A stretch of 34,214 bases of DNA from Desulfobacteraceae bacterium (GTDB taxonomy: Bacteria; Desulfobacterota; Desulfobacteria; Desulfobacterales; Desulfococcaceae), in contig JAABRU010000067.1 in assembly GCA_011390755.1 (NCBI GenBank), forward strand, positions 1 through 34,214, in the 5' to 3' direction. Positions 24,269-32,410 of the stretch are shown here, piece by piece (the first letter of the stretch is position 1; each line of letters begins with the position of its first letter). A program made the translations under genes and the position numbers. The notes beneath the pieces were generated by a model that was given only the letters and a program-made list of their open reading frames with translations, had not been told where the DNA came from and did no database searches.

Positions 24269-24845
24269 GTTTTTTCCTTTCAGATTCTGTCTGCCGTTTA
24301 TATCCGTCTGCAGAAATGGCAGGCGCACAGACTATGCTGCATCCGGATGCCTTATCAAAAAACGTATTCTTTTCCCGCTTTTCCGCGAAAAGATACTGCT
24401 GATGAAAAACTCCCGTCATATCTTTACAGGTCAGCGGAAAGGGAATTCCGATCTGTATGTGTATCCTGCGGGTAAAAAAGGTCTCTCTCCGGAGAAACGG
24501 CAGTAATATTTGTCCCTTTTCTTTCATGGAACGGTGATACAATATTCCGGTCATGATTTCAAGATGTTTTGCTTATGCAAAAAAGGAAAATTCGTTGGGA
24601 CCGGTATAAGTGGACTGTCAATTATATTTCTGTATACTCAGAAAAGCTGCGGAGGAGTGCCAAACTGAAAGTTTGGCAGACTTCCAAACTTTCAGTCTGG
24701 ACTCAATGCTGTTGCCCCCCGCCCCTCCCTCAGGGAGGGGAGTCTGAAAGCGGAGGCACTGCCGATTGGAAACAGAATTTTTTGGATCTGCTGATATTAG
24801 TTATGGGAAATTCTGGTTTTGCAGAAGTTCTGACGGATTCGCAGT
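24269..24845. other. Gap between the CoA synthetase and the dehydrogenase
   Basis: No gene is seen. A truncated family E element lies at 24608-24705, followed by CCCGCCCCTCCCTCAGGGAGGGG text like the interior of family H. 24269-24600 is the leader of the dehydrogenase gene and looks like ordinary intergenic sequence. Confidence 0.5.
24608..24705 (-). mobile_element. MITE-like element, family E, truncated copy
   Basis: It begins AGTGGACTGTCAATTATATT and runs through CTCAGAAAAGCTGCGGAGGA in the reverse sense of the copy at 12231-12370. It then breaks into unrelated GC-rich repeat text, so the other end is missing. Confidence 0.6.
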
Positions 24846-27050
24846 TCAGCGGTTTACAAAACACCTGTATTCATACATTTTGGCAAAAACCTTTACGGCT
24901 CTTTCGGGCGAGGGATATAAGACCGCATTATAGGGACTGTTTTCTGTCCGGTGCACAGTCTGTTCCGCCTGACGGAAGGAAATACTGACACCGTAAACAG
25001 GTTTCCGGTATTTTTCCATAAGTTCGCACATAAATGCCAGGTACCGCGTTTCCATATCCGTGACCGTTTTCACGGCTTCGTCCAGGAATTGGGCAGTATA
25101 GGAAGGATCGGCTTTCAGGGTGGAATCCGCCAGCCTTTCCAGCAGGGCTTTTCTGCCGATCAGTCCCAGATTGATGACCGCATCGCAGCCTTCCCATGCC
25201 ATCAGTTCTTCCAGAATACCCCTTGCCATTTCATCAGCAAATTCCCCGACCACATCCACCGGATTGGAACGGCTCCAGTAAGGGGGAAGGAAGGGATCAA
25301 TTTTCCGGATGATTTCCGGGCTGAGCTCCGGCACATCCATCTGATATTCATCGCAGAGATCAGCCGTCACCACACCCCATCCGCCGCCCAGAGTCATAAT
25401 GGCCGCCCGTTTTCCCGACGGCAGAGGCAGGGAGGAAAAAGCAGCGGACAGATCCAGCATATCCATGGGGTATTCGGCTTTTACAATACCGGTCTGACGG
25501 CACATGGCATCAAAAATCTTTGCATCGGAACTCATGGCCCCGGTATGACTGGAAGCAGCCCGGCTGCCTGCCTGCGTGCGGCCGCCTTTGAGCAGCACCA
25601 GGGGTTTTGTTTTGCCCATGCGCCGGGCACTTTCAAAAAAACGCCGTCCGTTTTTGATGCTTTCGATATAGAGCATGACATTCCGGGTACTTTTATCATT
25701 TTCAAAGGCTTCCAGATAATCTTCTATGGTGATCATGCCTTCATTGCCGGAACCGGCAAAGCAGCGGATACCGATTCCCTGTGTTTCCGCATAGGCCAGC
25801 AGCTGGGTTCCCATATTGCCGGACTGTGCCACAACCGCCGTATCCCCGGGTTCGGGCCAGACATGACTGCCGGTGCAGTAGAGCCGTATGTGGGGATTGC
25901 AGATTCCCATGGTATTGGGGCCGAGCATCAGAATTCCCGCGGCCCCTGCCTTTTCCACCAAATCTTTTTCCAGTTTTCTTCCTTCTTCTCCGGTTTCTGC
26001 AAAACCCGAAGTAATGAGCAGCATGTTCCGGATCCCTTTTTCTGCAAACTGGGGAATGAGCCGGGCAACGCCCGCTGCCGGAATGGTCACCACGGCCAGA
26101 TCCGCGGGGCCCGGGAGTTCCGCAACCGAAGTATAAACAGAACGTCCGGCAATACTGCCCCCTTTGGGATTCACCAGCCAGACCTCCCCTTTGTATCCTC
26201 TGGAAAGGGTAATGGTGGTAAGTGTGTGCCCCCATTTGCCCAGCTGTGCAGAAGCCCCCACAAAAACAATGGAACGGGGATGAAAAAATCTGCCCAGTCG
26301 GTCCGAATCCACCGGAGGCAGAAAATTTTTTTCCGTTTCCGGTCTGCGGACAATGACCAGGGCATCGGCCGCGCAGATATTCCCCGAAGGATCGGCAATG
26401 ATCGGGTTGATGTCAATTTCAGCCACATCAGGATGTTCTTCTGCAATGCGGGAAAGTGCCGTGAGGGTATGAATCAGCAGGGAAGGGTTCAGGGCATCTT
26501 CTCCCCGGAAAGTTCCCAGCAGTTTCCGCGCGGAAATTTCATGGATCATGTCTTCCGCATCCCCCTGACTGAGGGGAGCCAGCCGGAAACTGACATCAGA
26601 AAATGCTTCGGTAAAAATGCCGCCCAGACCGAACATGACAACCGGGCCGAACTGTTCATCCCGGAAGATTCCCGCAGCAAATTCTCTTTTTCCTTTCAGC
26701 TGCGGCTGCAGGAGAAAGGCTTCCAGCTGTTCTCCGGCCGCAGCAGATACCGCATCTGCGGCTTTTTGCAGTGCATCCTTATCTCCGATATTCAGATGCA
26801 CCAGTCCCTGTTCTGTTTTATGCAGAAGTTCTGCCCCCATGCCTTTGAGAACCAGGGGGAAACCGAGTTCTTCCGCAGCTTTTCCCAGTTCCCTTTTTTC
26901 TTTGACGATGATATCCCGTACACAGGGAATCCCGTATTGTGTCAGAAATGCTTTGGCATCCGCTTCATTGAGAGAACCCTTCGGGGATTTTTCCGCTTTT
27001 TCCAGTAATTCTTTTATCATCATTTTGTTCATTTTCCGCTTTTCCATCAT
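24846..27050 (-). CDS. Acetyl-/acyl-CoA synthetase (ADP-forming)
   Basis: The product is 734 residues. In order it has an ATP-grasp domain (about 12-235, with VLKGMGAELLHKTEQGLVHL and FGLGGIFTEAF), a CoA-binding Rossmann domain (about 250-345, RSIVFVGASAQLGKWGHT) and a succinyl-CoA-synthetase-like domain (from about 375, LGPNTMGICNPH; VAQSGNMGTQLLAYA). The phospho-histidine is His502 in SRAASSHTGAMSSDA. Such enzymes interconvert acyl-CoA, ADP and phosphate with the acid, CoA and ATP, in acetate formation or amino-acid fermentation. The order beta part first then alpha part is a circular permutation of the archaeal two-subunit form, known for single-chain bacterial enzymes. The start at 27050 has GAGGAG eight bases upstream; several ATGs follow closely. 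Substrate preference (acetate or another acid) is not decidable. Confidence 0.93.
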   Translation of the reverse strand: MMEKRKMNKMMIKELLEKAEKSPKGSLNEADAKAFLTQYGIPCVRDIIVKEKRELGKAAEELGFPLVLKGMGAELLHKTEQGLVHLNIGDKDALQKAADAVSAAAGEQLEAFLLQPQLKGKREFAAGIFRDEQFGPVVMFGLGGIFTEAFSDVSFRLAPLSQGDAEDMIHEISARKLLGTFRGEDALNPSLLIHTLTALSRIAEEHPDVAEIDINPIIADPSGNICAADALVIVRRPETEKNFLPPVDSDRLGRFFHPRSIVFVGASAQLGKWGHTLTTITLSRGYKGEVWLVNPKGGSIAGRSVYTSVAELPGPADLAVVTIPAAGVARLIPQFAEKGIRNMLLITSGFAETGEEGRKLEKDLVEKAGAAGILMLGPNTMGICNPHIRLYCTGSHVWPEPGDTAVVAQSGNMGTQLLAYAETQGIGIRCFAGSGNEGMITIEDYLEAFENDKSTRNVMLYIESIKNGRRFFESARRMGKTKPLVLLKGGRTQAGSRAASSHTGAMSSDAKIFDAMCRQTGIVKAEYPMDMLDLSAAFSSLPLPSGKRAAIMTLGGGWGVVTADLCDEYQMDVPELSPEIIRKIDPFLPPYWSRSNPVDVVGEFADEMARGILEELMAWEGCDAVINLGLIGRKALLERLADSTLKADPSYTAQFLDEAVKTVTDMETRYLAFMCELMEKYRKPVYGVSISFRQAEQTVHRTENSPYNAVLYPSPERAVKVFAKMYEYRCFVNR

Positions 27051-27165
27051 CCGACAGACTCCTCTTCCGTATTATGGCACCTGCCATCCTATCCGCTGTT
27101 TATCATAAACGAATCTGCAAAAGATGTAAATCATGATTATGGGCAAATACTGTCTGATGGGGGAA

Positions 27166-27328
27166 AATGATATTTTCAGCAGATCGGAAAGTTTTCCCCG
27201 GATGCGGTTTCAGGGCTGTCCCGGAGTGCAAAAACGGTATTTCTTGCACGGTCGCAGCTTCCGGGCACCCCGTGCAAAAATATAATTTTTACACTCCTCC
27301 GGAAACTTTCCGATCTGCTGGTATTTTC
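27166..27328. mobile_element. MITE-like fold-back element, family I
   Basis: CAGCAGATCGGAAAGTTTTC (27177-27196) and its near-perfect complement (27301-27320) form the arms. An inner repeat (CCGTGCAAAAA, with TTGCACGG) lies within. It sits between the 3' end of the beta-helix/arylsulfotransferase gene and the leader of the CoA synthetase and can fold as a terminator. It is the only copy in the window. Confidence 0.6.
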
Positions 27329-27343
27329 AAAGTTGAGGGAGTA

Positions 27344-30300
27344 TTATCTGATTTCGGCGATTTCCTGAAGAATGTAAACCGTTTCCTGCATACCGATTTT
27401 TTCATCACTGTTCACATCCGCGCAGAGCCGTATCTCCGCGGCAGGACTTATCCCGGTCAGAATCTGTAATGCGGCAACCGCATCGCTGAGACTGATACCG
27501 TTTCCGTCAATATCCCCGGCAATGCAGGTTTGGGTATAAGTGCCCGTTGCCGTTGCTGTCTGCCCCGCGGTGATGCTCACATAAGCGCCTGCCGGAGCCG
27601 TCCAGCCCTCAGGGGCTTTGTAAGTGATCATATGGGTTCCCGCGCTGATTCCGGATACTGTCACCCCGCTGTTTTGCCATGAACCGCCGTCCATCTGCCA
27701 TTGCGCGCCTGCTGTCACCGCATCGGCCGGTTCCAGGCTTACCTGCAGGGAACCGGTTCCTGATGGATTGAGGATTTCCGACATTCCCGGATCATTTTCC
27801 CCGTAACGCCGGACTTTAAAAACATCGCCGCCGGACCATGTATAATCCCACGCTCTTTCCTTATCGGCTGTCACTTCAAGAAAATAGCCGTTTGCGCCGC
27901 TGCAGATCAGGGTATTGCCGTTGGGCAGACGCTGCGCGCCGGAAATATTGGAAGAATAATATGATACCGGCAGATCATAGGTCCAGGCAGCGGATTCCGG
28001 GCCGTAAACCGAATTGCTCATGGTGTAGTTCCCGTTTCCGTCCACGGGCGGTGTAATTTCCTCCACCGAAGAAGAATTGCCGCCGGGCCGGCCCATGCCG
28101 TTATTGAAAATCAGAATATTGCCCGCGCCCGGATATCCCGCGTCAATCCATGCGGCATCGTGCTGTCTGAAGAGTTTCTGATCCGACGCACTGCCCGCAT
28201 CATAAGCCTGTGGATTTCCCCAGCGGTAGAGCAGATCTCCGCCTTTTCCGGAATTTCCGCCCGTATGACCTGCGGCTTCTTCTGTCGTGGTGCTGTGGTC
28301 AATGATCCAGATTTCGCTGAATTCATGGACACTGACCATGATCTGATCAAATTCCTCATGATAGGCGATGGAATTGAAATGGGTCCAGTCCGGACTCATC
28401 TGCACAAAATTCAGGTCAATCCGTTCAGGATGGGCCGCAACACTTCCGTAATCGGTTTTCTGGGCATCATAATCCTGAATCAGATGATCCCAGACATGCC
28501 ATTCCCAGACAATGGTATTTGTCAGGGGATTCACCTCGATAATCATATCCGGATACAGTCCCCCGGTGCCGACATTGTCCGGATTTCTTCCGGCTGCGAT
28601 TGCCTCTGTATCGGATTTGTATTCCCAGGCTATCATCAGGATATTGCCGTTGGGCATATATTCAATATCATGATGGAGCACGGCCTGATCGTCCGAATAA
28701 GCGTATTCCCATACCGTACCGCCGTCTGGCGCGATTTCCATCACTTTGCCGCCTCTTCCGGCAATATCAAAGCGGGTGTTGGCGGTTTTGGCGGTACGGA
28801 GCAGATTTCCGTTTTCCAGAAGATAGACAGAAAGTCCGGGATTGAAACCGCTTTCCCATGTATGAACAGTATTACCATTATTGTCAATGAGATAGGCATT
28901 TGCTGCATTGATGGGCATAAACAGGGTATATCCCGGATAAGGTTCCGGGGTGTTCTGAAGGACATAGGTTCCTGTCCGGACTTCCGTACCTCCGGCTGTG
29001 ACGGTAGCAGACTGGGCTGCCGGGGAATCATAACCGCTGACAGTGCTGAAGATGACGGTGTAGGTTCCCTCCGCCATTGTGACTGCGGCCCCGCTGCCGT
29101 ACCATGTGCTGCCGCCGTCCGGACTCCACTGACCCCCGATTCCCGAAGGTTCTGTGTTTACCGTAAGGGTTCCGGTGTTAATTTGAAGGACATAGGTTCC
29201 TGTCCGGACTTCCGTAGCTCCGGCTGTGACGGTAACAGACTGGGCTGCCGGGGAATCATATCCGCTGACAGTGCTGAAGATGACGGTGTAGGTTCCCTCC
29301 GCCATTGTGACTGCGGCCCCGCTGCCGTACCATGTGCTGCCGCCGTCCGGGCTCCACTGCCCCCCGATTCCCGAAGGTTCTGTGTTTACCGTAAGGGTTC
29401 CGGTGTTAATCGTTCCGGTATATTCATAGGCCCCCATGTCGGGTATGCTGTCCCGTGTTTCACCGTTCAGATCCGTATCCGGAATATCACTGTCCGAAGC
29501 GGTTCCGCTGTTGATGCAGGGGGAGCCGGACTGCAGACGGTAATCGCCGTTTTCCGGATCCGCAAACAGGGGATCTGCGGTATCTGTCTGAATCACACCT
29601 TCCCCGTAACCGGTGAATCCTTTGCCGATGAGACTGTAGGAGATATAGAAATGGTTCTCATGCCATACATTGAAATCCGTGGGCCCGCCCCACTGATTTT
29701 TATTTCCCCATACAATGCAGTTGACCAGTATGGGTTCATTCGCTCCCGCCAGATAACTGCCGGTATAGATTCCTGCACCCACATCATTGGCATCATTGTC
29801 TGTTACCGTGCAGTTGATGAGTTTCGGCGAGGATGTGCCGTCGCATCCCAGGGCCGATGCCCGTTCTGCGGTATTTTGGGCGATCAGGCAGTTGATAAGG
29901 GTGGGCGAGCAGCCGAAATCATTGTACATCGCGCCGCCCTTGGCATCGCAGCTGTTATTGATGAACCTGCAGCGGATAAAAGTCGGATGAGAAGCCACAT
30001 CATTGGCAACGCCGCCGCCTCTCATGCCGGCTGTGTTGTCGGAAAAAATGCAGTCGGTAAAGGTCGGGGCCGCATTGGGTGTCTGGGTGGGGAATTCGGT
30101 GCCGACCATGACATAGACACCGCCGCCCTTGGACGCGGAATTTCCGCTGAATGTGCAGTTGCTGACCGTGGGGCTGGTCTGGAAAATCAGCATTCCCGCG
30201 CCGCATCCCGCGCCGCCGCCGGAAATGATGGCATCCGCGGAAGTCGAGGAACGGGGCGTTCCCGCTCTGCCGGGGCCGCCCCCGCCGGATTTTCCGCCCG

Positions 30301-30730
30301 TAATGGTGAATCCGTCAATGACAGCATTATCCGAACCGGTAACAACATGCTGCACCTGATTCACACTGCCTGATGACTGATGACCGTCAATAATGCTTTT
30401 GTTTGTGTTCCAGTTCCGCTGCTCCCTTGCGGTTTCGTTTCCGGCAAATCCGCCGTACAGATTCACCCCGCTTTTCATCCGCAGGGTATCATTGGAGGAA
30501 GTGCTGTAAATATAATAAGTTCCCCCCGCAACCCAGACATCTCCTCCGCCCACGGATGCAGCAGCGTCAATGCCCTCCTGAATCGTTTTATACGCGCTGC
30601 TCCAGGATGTTCCGTTTCCGGAAACAGAATTGCCGACATTCACATAATGCACCGCGGCCTGGGCCCCGGTCTGCAAAAAGAAAACCGTCAGTCCGAACAA
30701 AGCATATATTATGGATTTTTTCATTTTCAT
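27344..30730 (-). CDS. Secreted beta-helix / arylsulfotransferase-like / dockerin protein
   Basis: The product is 1128 residues. A signal peptide (MKMKKSIIYALFGLTVFFLQ, cleavage after TGAQA) starts it. Residues about 26-440 are a right-handed parallel beta-helix with NCTFSGN-type turns, ending in a choice-of-anchor-like ADPENGDYRLQSGSPCINSG and DMGAYEY. Residues about 441-591 are two 76-residue PEGA-like repeats. Residues about 592-980 resemble arylsulfotransferase (ASST): NNGNTVHTWESG, HHDIEYMPNGNILMI, FRQHDAAW, LPNGNTLI. A third PEGA-like unit (about 990-1065) precedes a dockerin type I-like C-terminus (GDIDGNGISLSDAVAALQIL; ADVNSDEKIG). It is likely an extracellular or cell-surface protein. 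The start has GGAGG just upstream. The paralogue at 30737-32170 lies upstream in the same operon. Enzyme activity is unproven. Confidence 0.88.
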   Translation of the reverse strand: MKMKKSIIYALFGLTVFFLQTGAQAAVHYVNVGNSVSGNGTSWSSAYKTIQEGIDAAASVGGGDVWVAGGTYYIYSTSSNDTLRMKSGVNLYGGFAGNETAREQRNWNTNKSIIDGHQSSGSVNQVQHVVTGSDNAVIDGFTITGGKSGGGGPGRAGTPRSSTSADAIISGGGAGCGAGMLIFQTSPTVSNCTFSGNSASKGGGVYVMVGTEFPTQTPNAAPTFTDCIFSDNTAGMRGGGVANDVASHPTFIRCRFINNSCDAKGGAMYNDFGCSPTLINCLIAQNTAERASALGCDGTSSPKLINCTVTDNDANDVGAGIYTGSYLAGANEPILVNCIVWGNKNQWGGPTDFNVWHENHFYISYSLIGKGFTGYGEGVIQTDTADPLFADPENGDYRLQSGSPCINSGTASDSDIPDTDLNGETRDSIPDMGAYEYTGTINTGTLTVNTEPSGIGGQWSPDGGSTWYGSGAAVTMAEGTYTVIFSTVSGYDSPAAQSVTVTAGATEVRTGTYVLQINTGTLTVNTEPSGIGGQWSPDGGSTWYGSGAAVTMAEGTYTVIFSTVSGYDSPAAQSATVTAGGTEVRTGTYVLQNTPEPYPGYTLFMPINAANAYLIDNNGNTVHTWESGFNPGLSVYLLENGNLLRTAKTANTRFDIAGRGGKVMEIAPDGGTVWEYAYSDDQAVLHHDIEYMPNGNILMIAWEYKSDTEAIAAGRNPDNVGTGGLYPDMIIEVNPLTNTIVWEWHVWDHLIQDYDAQKTDYGSVAAHPERIDLNFVQMSPDWTHFNSIAYHEEFDQIMVSVHEFSEIWIIDHSTTTEEAAGHTGGNSGKGGDLLYRWGNPQAYDAGSASDQKLFRQHDAAWIDAGYPGAGNILIFNNGMGRPGGNSSSVEEITPPVDGNGNYTMSNSVYGPESAAWTYDLPVSYYSSNISGAQRLPNGNTLICSGANGYFLEVTADKERAWDYTWSGGDVFKVRRYGENDPGMSEILNPSGTGSLQVSLEPADAVTAGAQWQMDGGSWQNSGVTVSGISAGTHMITYKAPEGWTAPAGAYVSITAGQTATATGTYTQTCIAGDIDGNGISLSDAVAALQILTGISPAAEIRLCADVNSDEKIGMQETVYILQEIAEIR
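28956..29411 (-). repeat. Two tandem 228-bp coding repeats
   Basis: 28956-29183 and 29184-29411 differ at only about five positions and encode successive 76-residue units beginning TGTLTVNTEPSGIGGQWSPD. The near identity at DNA level points to recent duplication or gene conversion. The third, C-terminal unit of the same protein is much more diverged. Confidence 0.88.
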
Positions 30731-30736
30731 CCCTCC

Positions 30737-32170
30737 TTAATTCTGAATAACCGTGCAGGTATTGTCATAATCCAGATCCGCACTGCCGGTACCTCCGGTA
30801 TTGCCGCTGAAGCTGATGCCGGACAGGGTCAGTCTGACGGAATAATTGCAGGCAATCGCACCGCCTCCGGCCGTTGCGGTGTTGTTTGAGAAGGTTGAAC
30901 TGCTGATAGCCGGTTCGCAGGAGGAATTGTATGCGCCGAATGCGCCGCCCCGGAAAGCAGCCTGATTCCCGGTGAATGTGCATGAGGTAAAGACCGGATA
31001 AGTGCCGCCCAGCTGGGAGGCCCGGTCATCCACATAGACCGCGCCGCCGTTTCCTTCTGTGGTATTGCCTGTAAATGTGCAGCCGGATACCTGCGGGTCC
31101 GCTCCGTAATCAATATAGACCGCGCCGCCCCGCCAGACGGCTGTGTTTTCTGAAAACTGACAATTGCTCACTGTCGCGTCGGCCCCGACACGGAAGAGAA
31201 GGGCACCGCCGTAATTTGCATTGTTGCCGGAGAAGGTGCAGTCGGATATCTCCGGTGCTGCGGAATGGTTGTACACAGCCCCGCCCGATTCGGCATAATT
31301 ATCGCTGAAGGTGCAGTTGCGGATGACCGGTACAATAGGGGTCTCGTAGGAATCTCCGCCGTTGTACATGCCGCCGCCCAGACGGTTCCGTTTTTCACCG
31401 TCCGCATAGCCGCGGGTCACGGTGAATCCGTCCAGTGTCGTGTTGTCTGCACCGGTGAGAACATGGTAGGAATTGTCTGTTGCCGCGGAGGTACCGATTT
31501 CACCGCTCAGGATGGTTTCATTGACGGTATAATTGCGCTGCGCGATATCCGTTTCCGTTCCGGCAAATCCGCCATAGATTTTCACACCGGATTTCAGTTC
31601 AAAAGAAACGGTCCTGTCTGTTCCGGCAGTCGGTCTGTAGGTTCCTTTGACCACCCACACCTGCGCGCCGTACAAAGCAGCAAGGTCAATGCCGTCCTGC
31701 AGTGAAACATAGGCCGTCTCCCATGATTTTCCGTCCGGGCTGCCTGCGGTACCGGCAGCATTTACATAAACAATGCTGAGGGAGCCGCCTTCGGGCAGGA
31801 TGGAAAAGCCGTCGGATTTGCTGACCGTCATGCCTCCTTCCGGAGAAGGAAACACCACGGCAACATCCTGCGTTCCCGCGGATGCCGTGCCGGGAATGGT
31901 AAAATTTGCGACAATGTCCGGCGCAGTCCAACTGACCAGGGTTCCGGAAATACCGCCGATGGTGATGCTGTCCGGATTCGGGGGCGGATAACTGTCGCCC
32001 TGCAGGGTGATGGTAACACTGAGTGTTTCCCCGGCCACGGCACTGGACGGAGACACACTTTGGATGGAAAGGCCCGCTGCTGCCGCCGCAGAGGGAAGAA
32101 GCATAAAAATAAAAAGCATAAGAATATGCCCCGCGCCACTTTGCCGCATTTTGTATAACTGTCTGCTCAT
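30737..32170 (-). CDS. Secreted beta-helix protein with IPT/TIG-like N-terminal domain
   Basis: The product is 477 residues. A signal peptide covers about residues 1-32 (HILMLFIFMLLPSAAAAAG). Residues about 35-125 look like an IPT/TIG or similar immunoglobulin-like domain (IQSVSPSSAVAGETLSVTIT; ITIGGISGTLVSWTAPDIVA). From about 130 to the end runs a right-handed beta-helix with repeated NCTFSDN and GGAVYxD turns. The helix shares SWETAYVSLQDGIDLAALYG, KIYGGFAGTETD and VLTGADNTTLDGFTVTRG with the downstream 1128-residue protein. It ends without the anchor-like region, sulfotransferase part or dockerin of that paralogue. The start is fixed by GGAGGTGAAAA before ATG 32170. The gap to the next gene is six bases, so the two are one operon. 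Substrate or adhesive role is unknown. Confidence 0.85.
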   Translation of the reverse strand: MSRQLYKMRQSGAGHILMLFIFMLLPSAAAAAGLSIQSVSPSSAVAGETLSVTITLQGDSYPPPNPDSITIGGISGTLVSWTAPDIVANFTIPGTASAGTQDVAVVFPSPEGGMTVSKSDGFSILPEGGSLSIVYVNAAGTAGSPDGKSWETAYVSLQDGIDLAALYGAQVWVVKGTYRPTAGTDRTVSFELKSGVKIYGGFAGTETDIAQRNYTVNETILSGEIGTSAATDNSYHVLTGADNTTLDGFTVTRGYADGEKRNRLGGGMYNGGDSYETPIVPVIRNCTFSDNYAESGGAVYNHSAAPEISDCTFSGNNANYGGALLFRVGADATVSNCQFSENTAVWRGGAVYIDYGADPQVSGCTFTGNTTEGNGGAVYVDDRASQLGGTYPVFTSCTFTGNQAAFRGGAFGAYNSSCEPAISSSTFSNNTATAGGGAIACNYSVRLTLSGISFSGNTGGTGSADLDYDNTCTVIQN

Positions 32171-32287
32171 TTTTCACCTCCGTTTTTTCATTTCCGGTTT
32201 TCAGACCGGAAAAGGTTTACAGAATCCTGCCCCTGCCGGGGAAAGAGAAAAATTTTCCGGATATAGGGAAATCATGTATCATAAAAA

Positions 32288-32328
32288 TGTGAGGAAAATA
32301 TGAGGGAATGGTGTGAAAATTCTGTGAA
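32288..32328 (+). promoter_or_regulatory. Direct-repeat operator candidate (OmpR/BaeR type)
   Basis: TGTGAG (32288), TATGAG (32299), TGTGAA (32312) and TGTGAA (32323) form two pairs each with an 11-base period. That is the spacing used by winged-helix OmpR/PhoB-type regulators. The block lies in the divergent region between the beta-helix operon and baeS, so it could control either or both. Confidence 0.4.
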
Positions 32329-32410
32329 TCTGAAAAATAACTTGAAAAGACGGGGCAAAAGGTTTAATTTTCGGAAAAATCACAGAATGCCGGAAAGGTA
32401 AAATTTCGGA

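Noticed and set aside
24951..27008. Long plus-strand open frame (685 codons) opposite the CoA synthetase
   Set aside because: Antisense shadow with no recognisable motif, over a gene whose domains and catalytic residues are all identifiable.
28160..30373. Long plus-strand open frame (737 codons) opposite the 1128-residue protein
   Set aside because: Repeats in it simply mirror the PEGA-like repeats of the real gene. There is no start signal, and composition is that of an antisense shadow.
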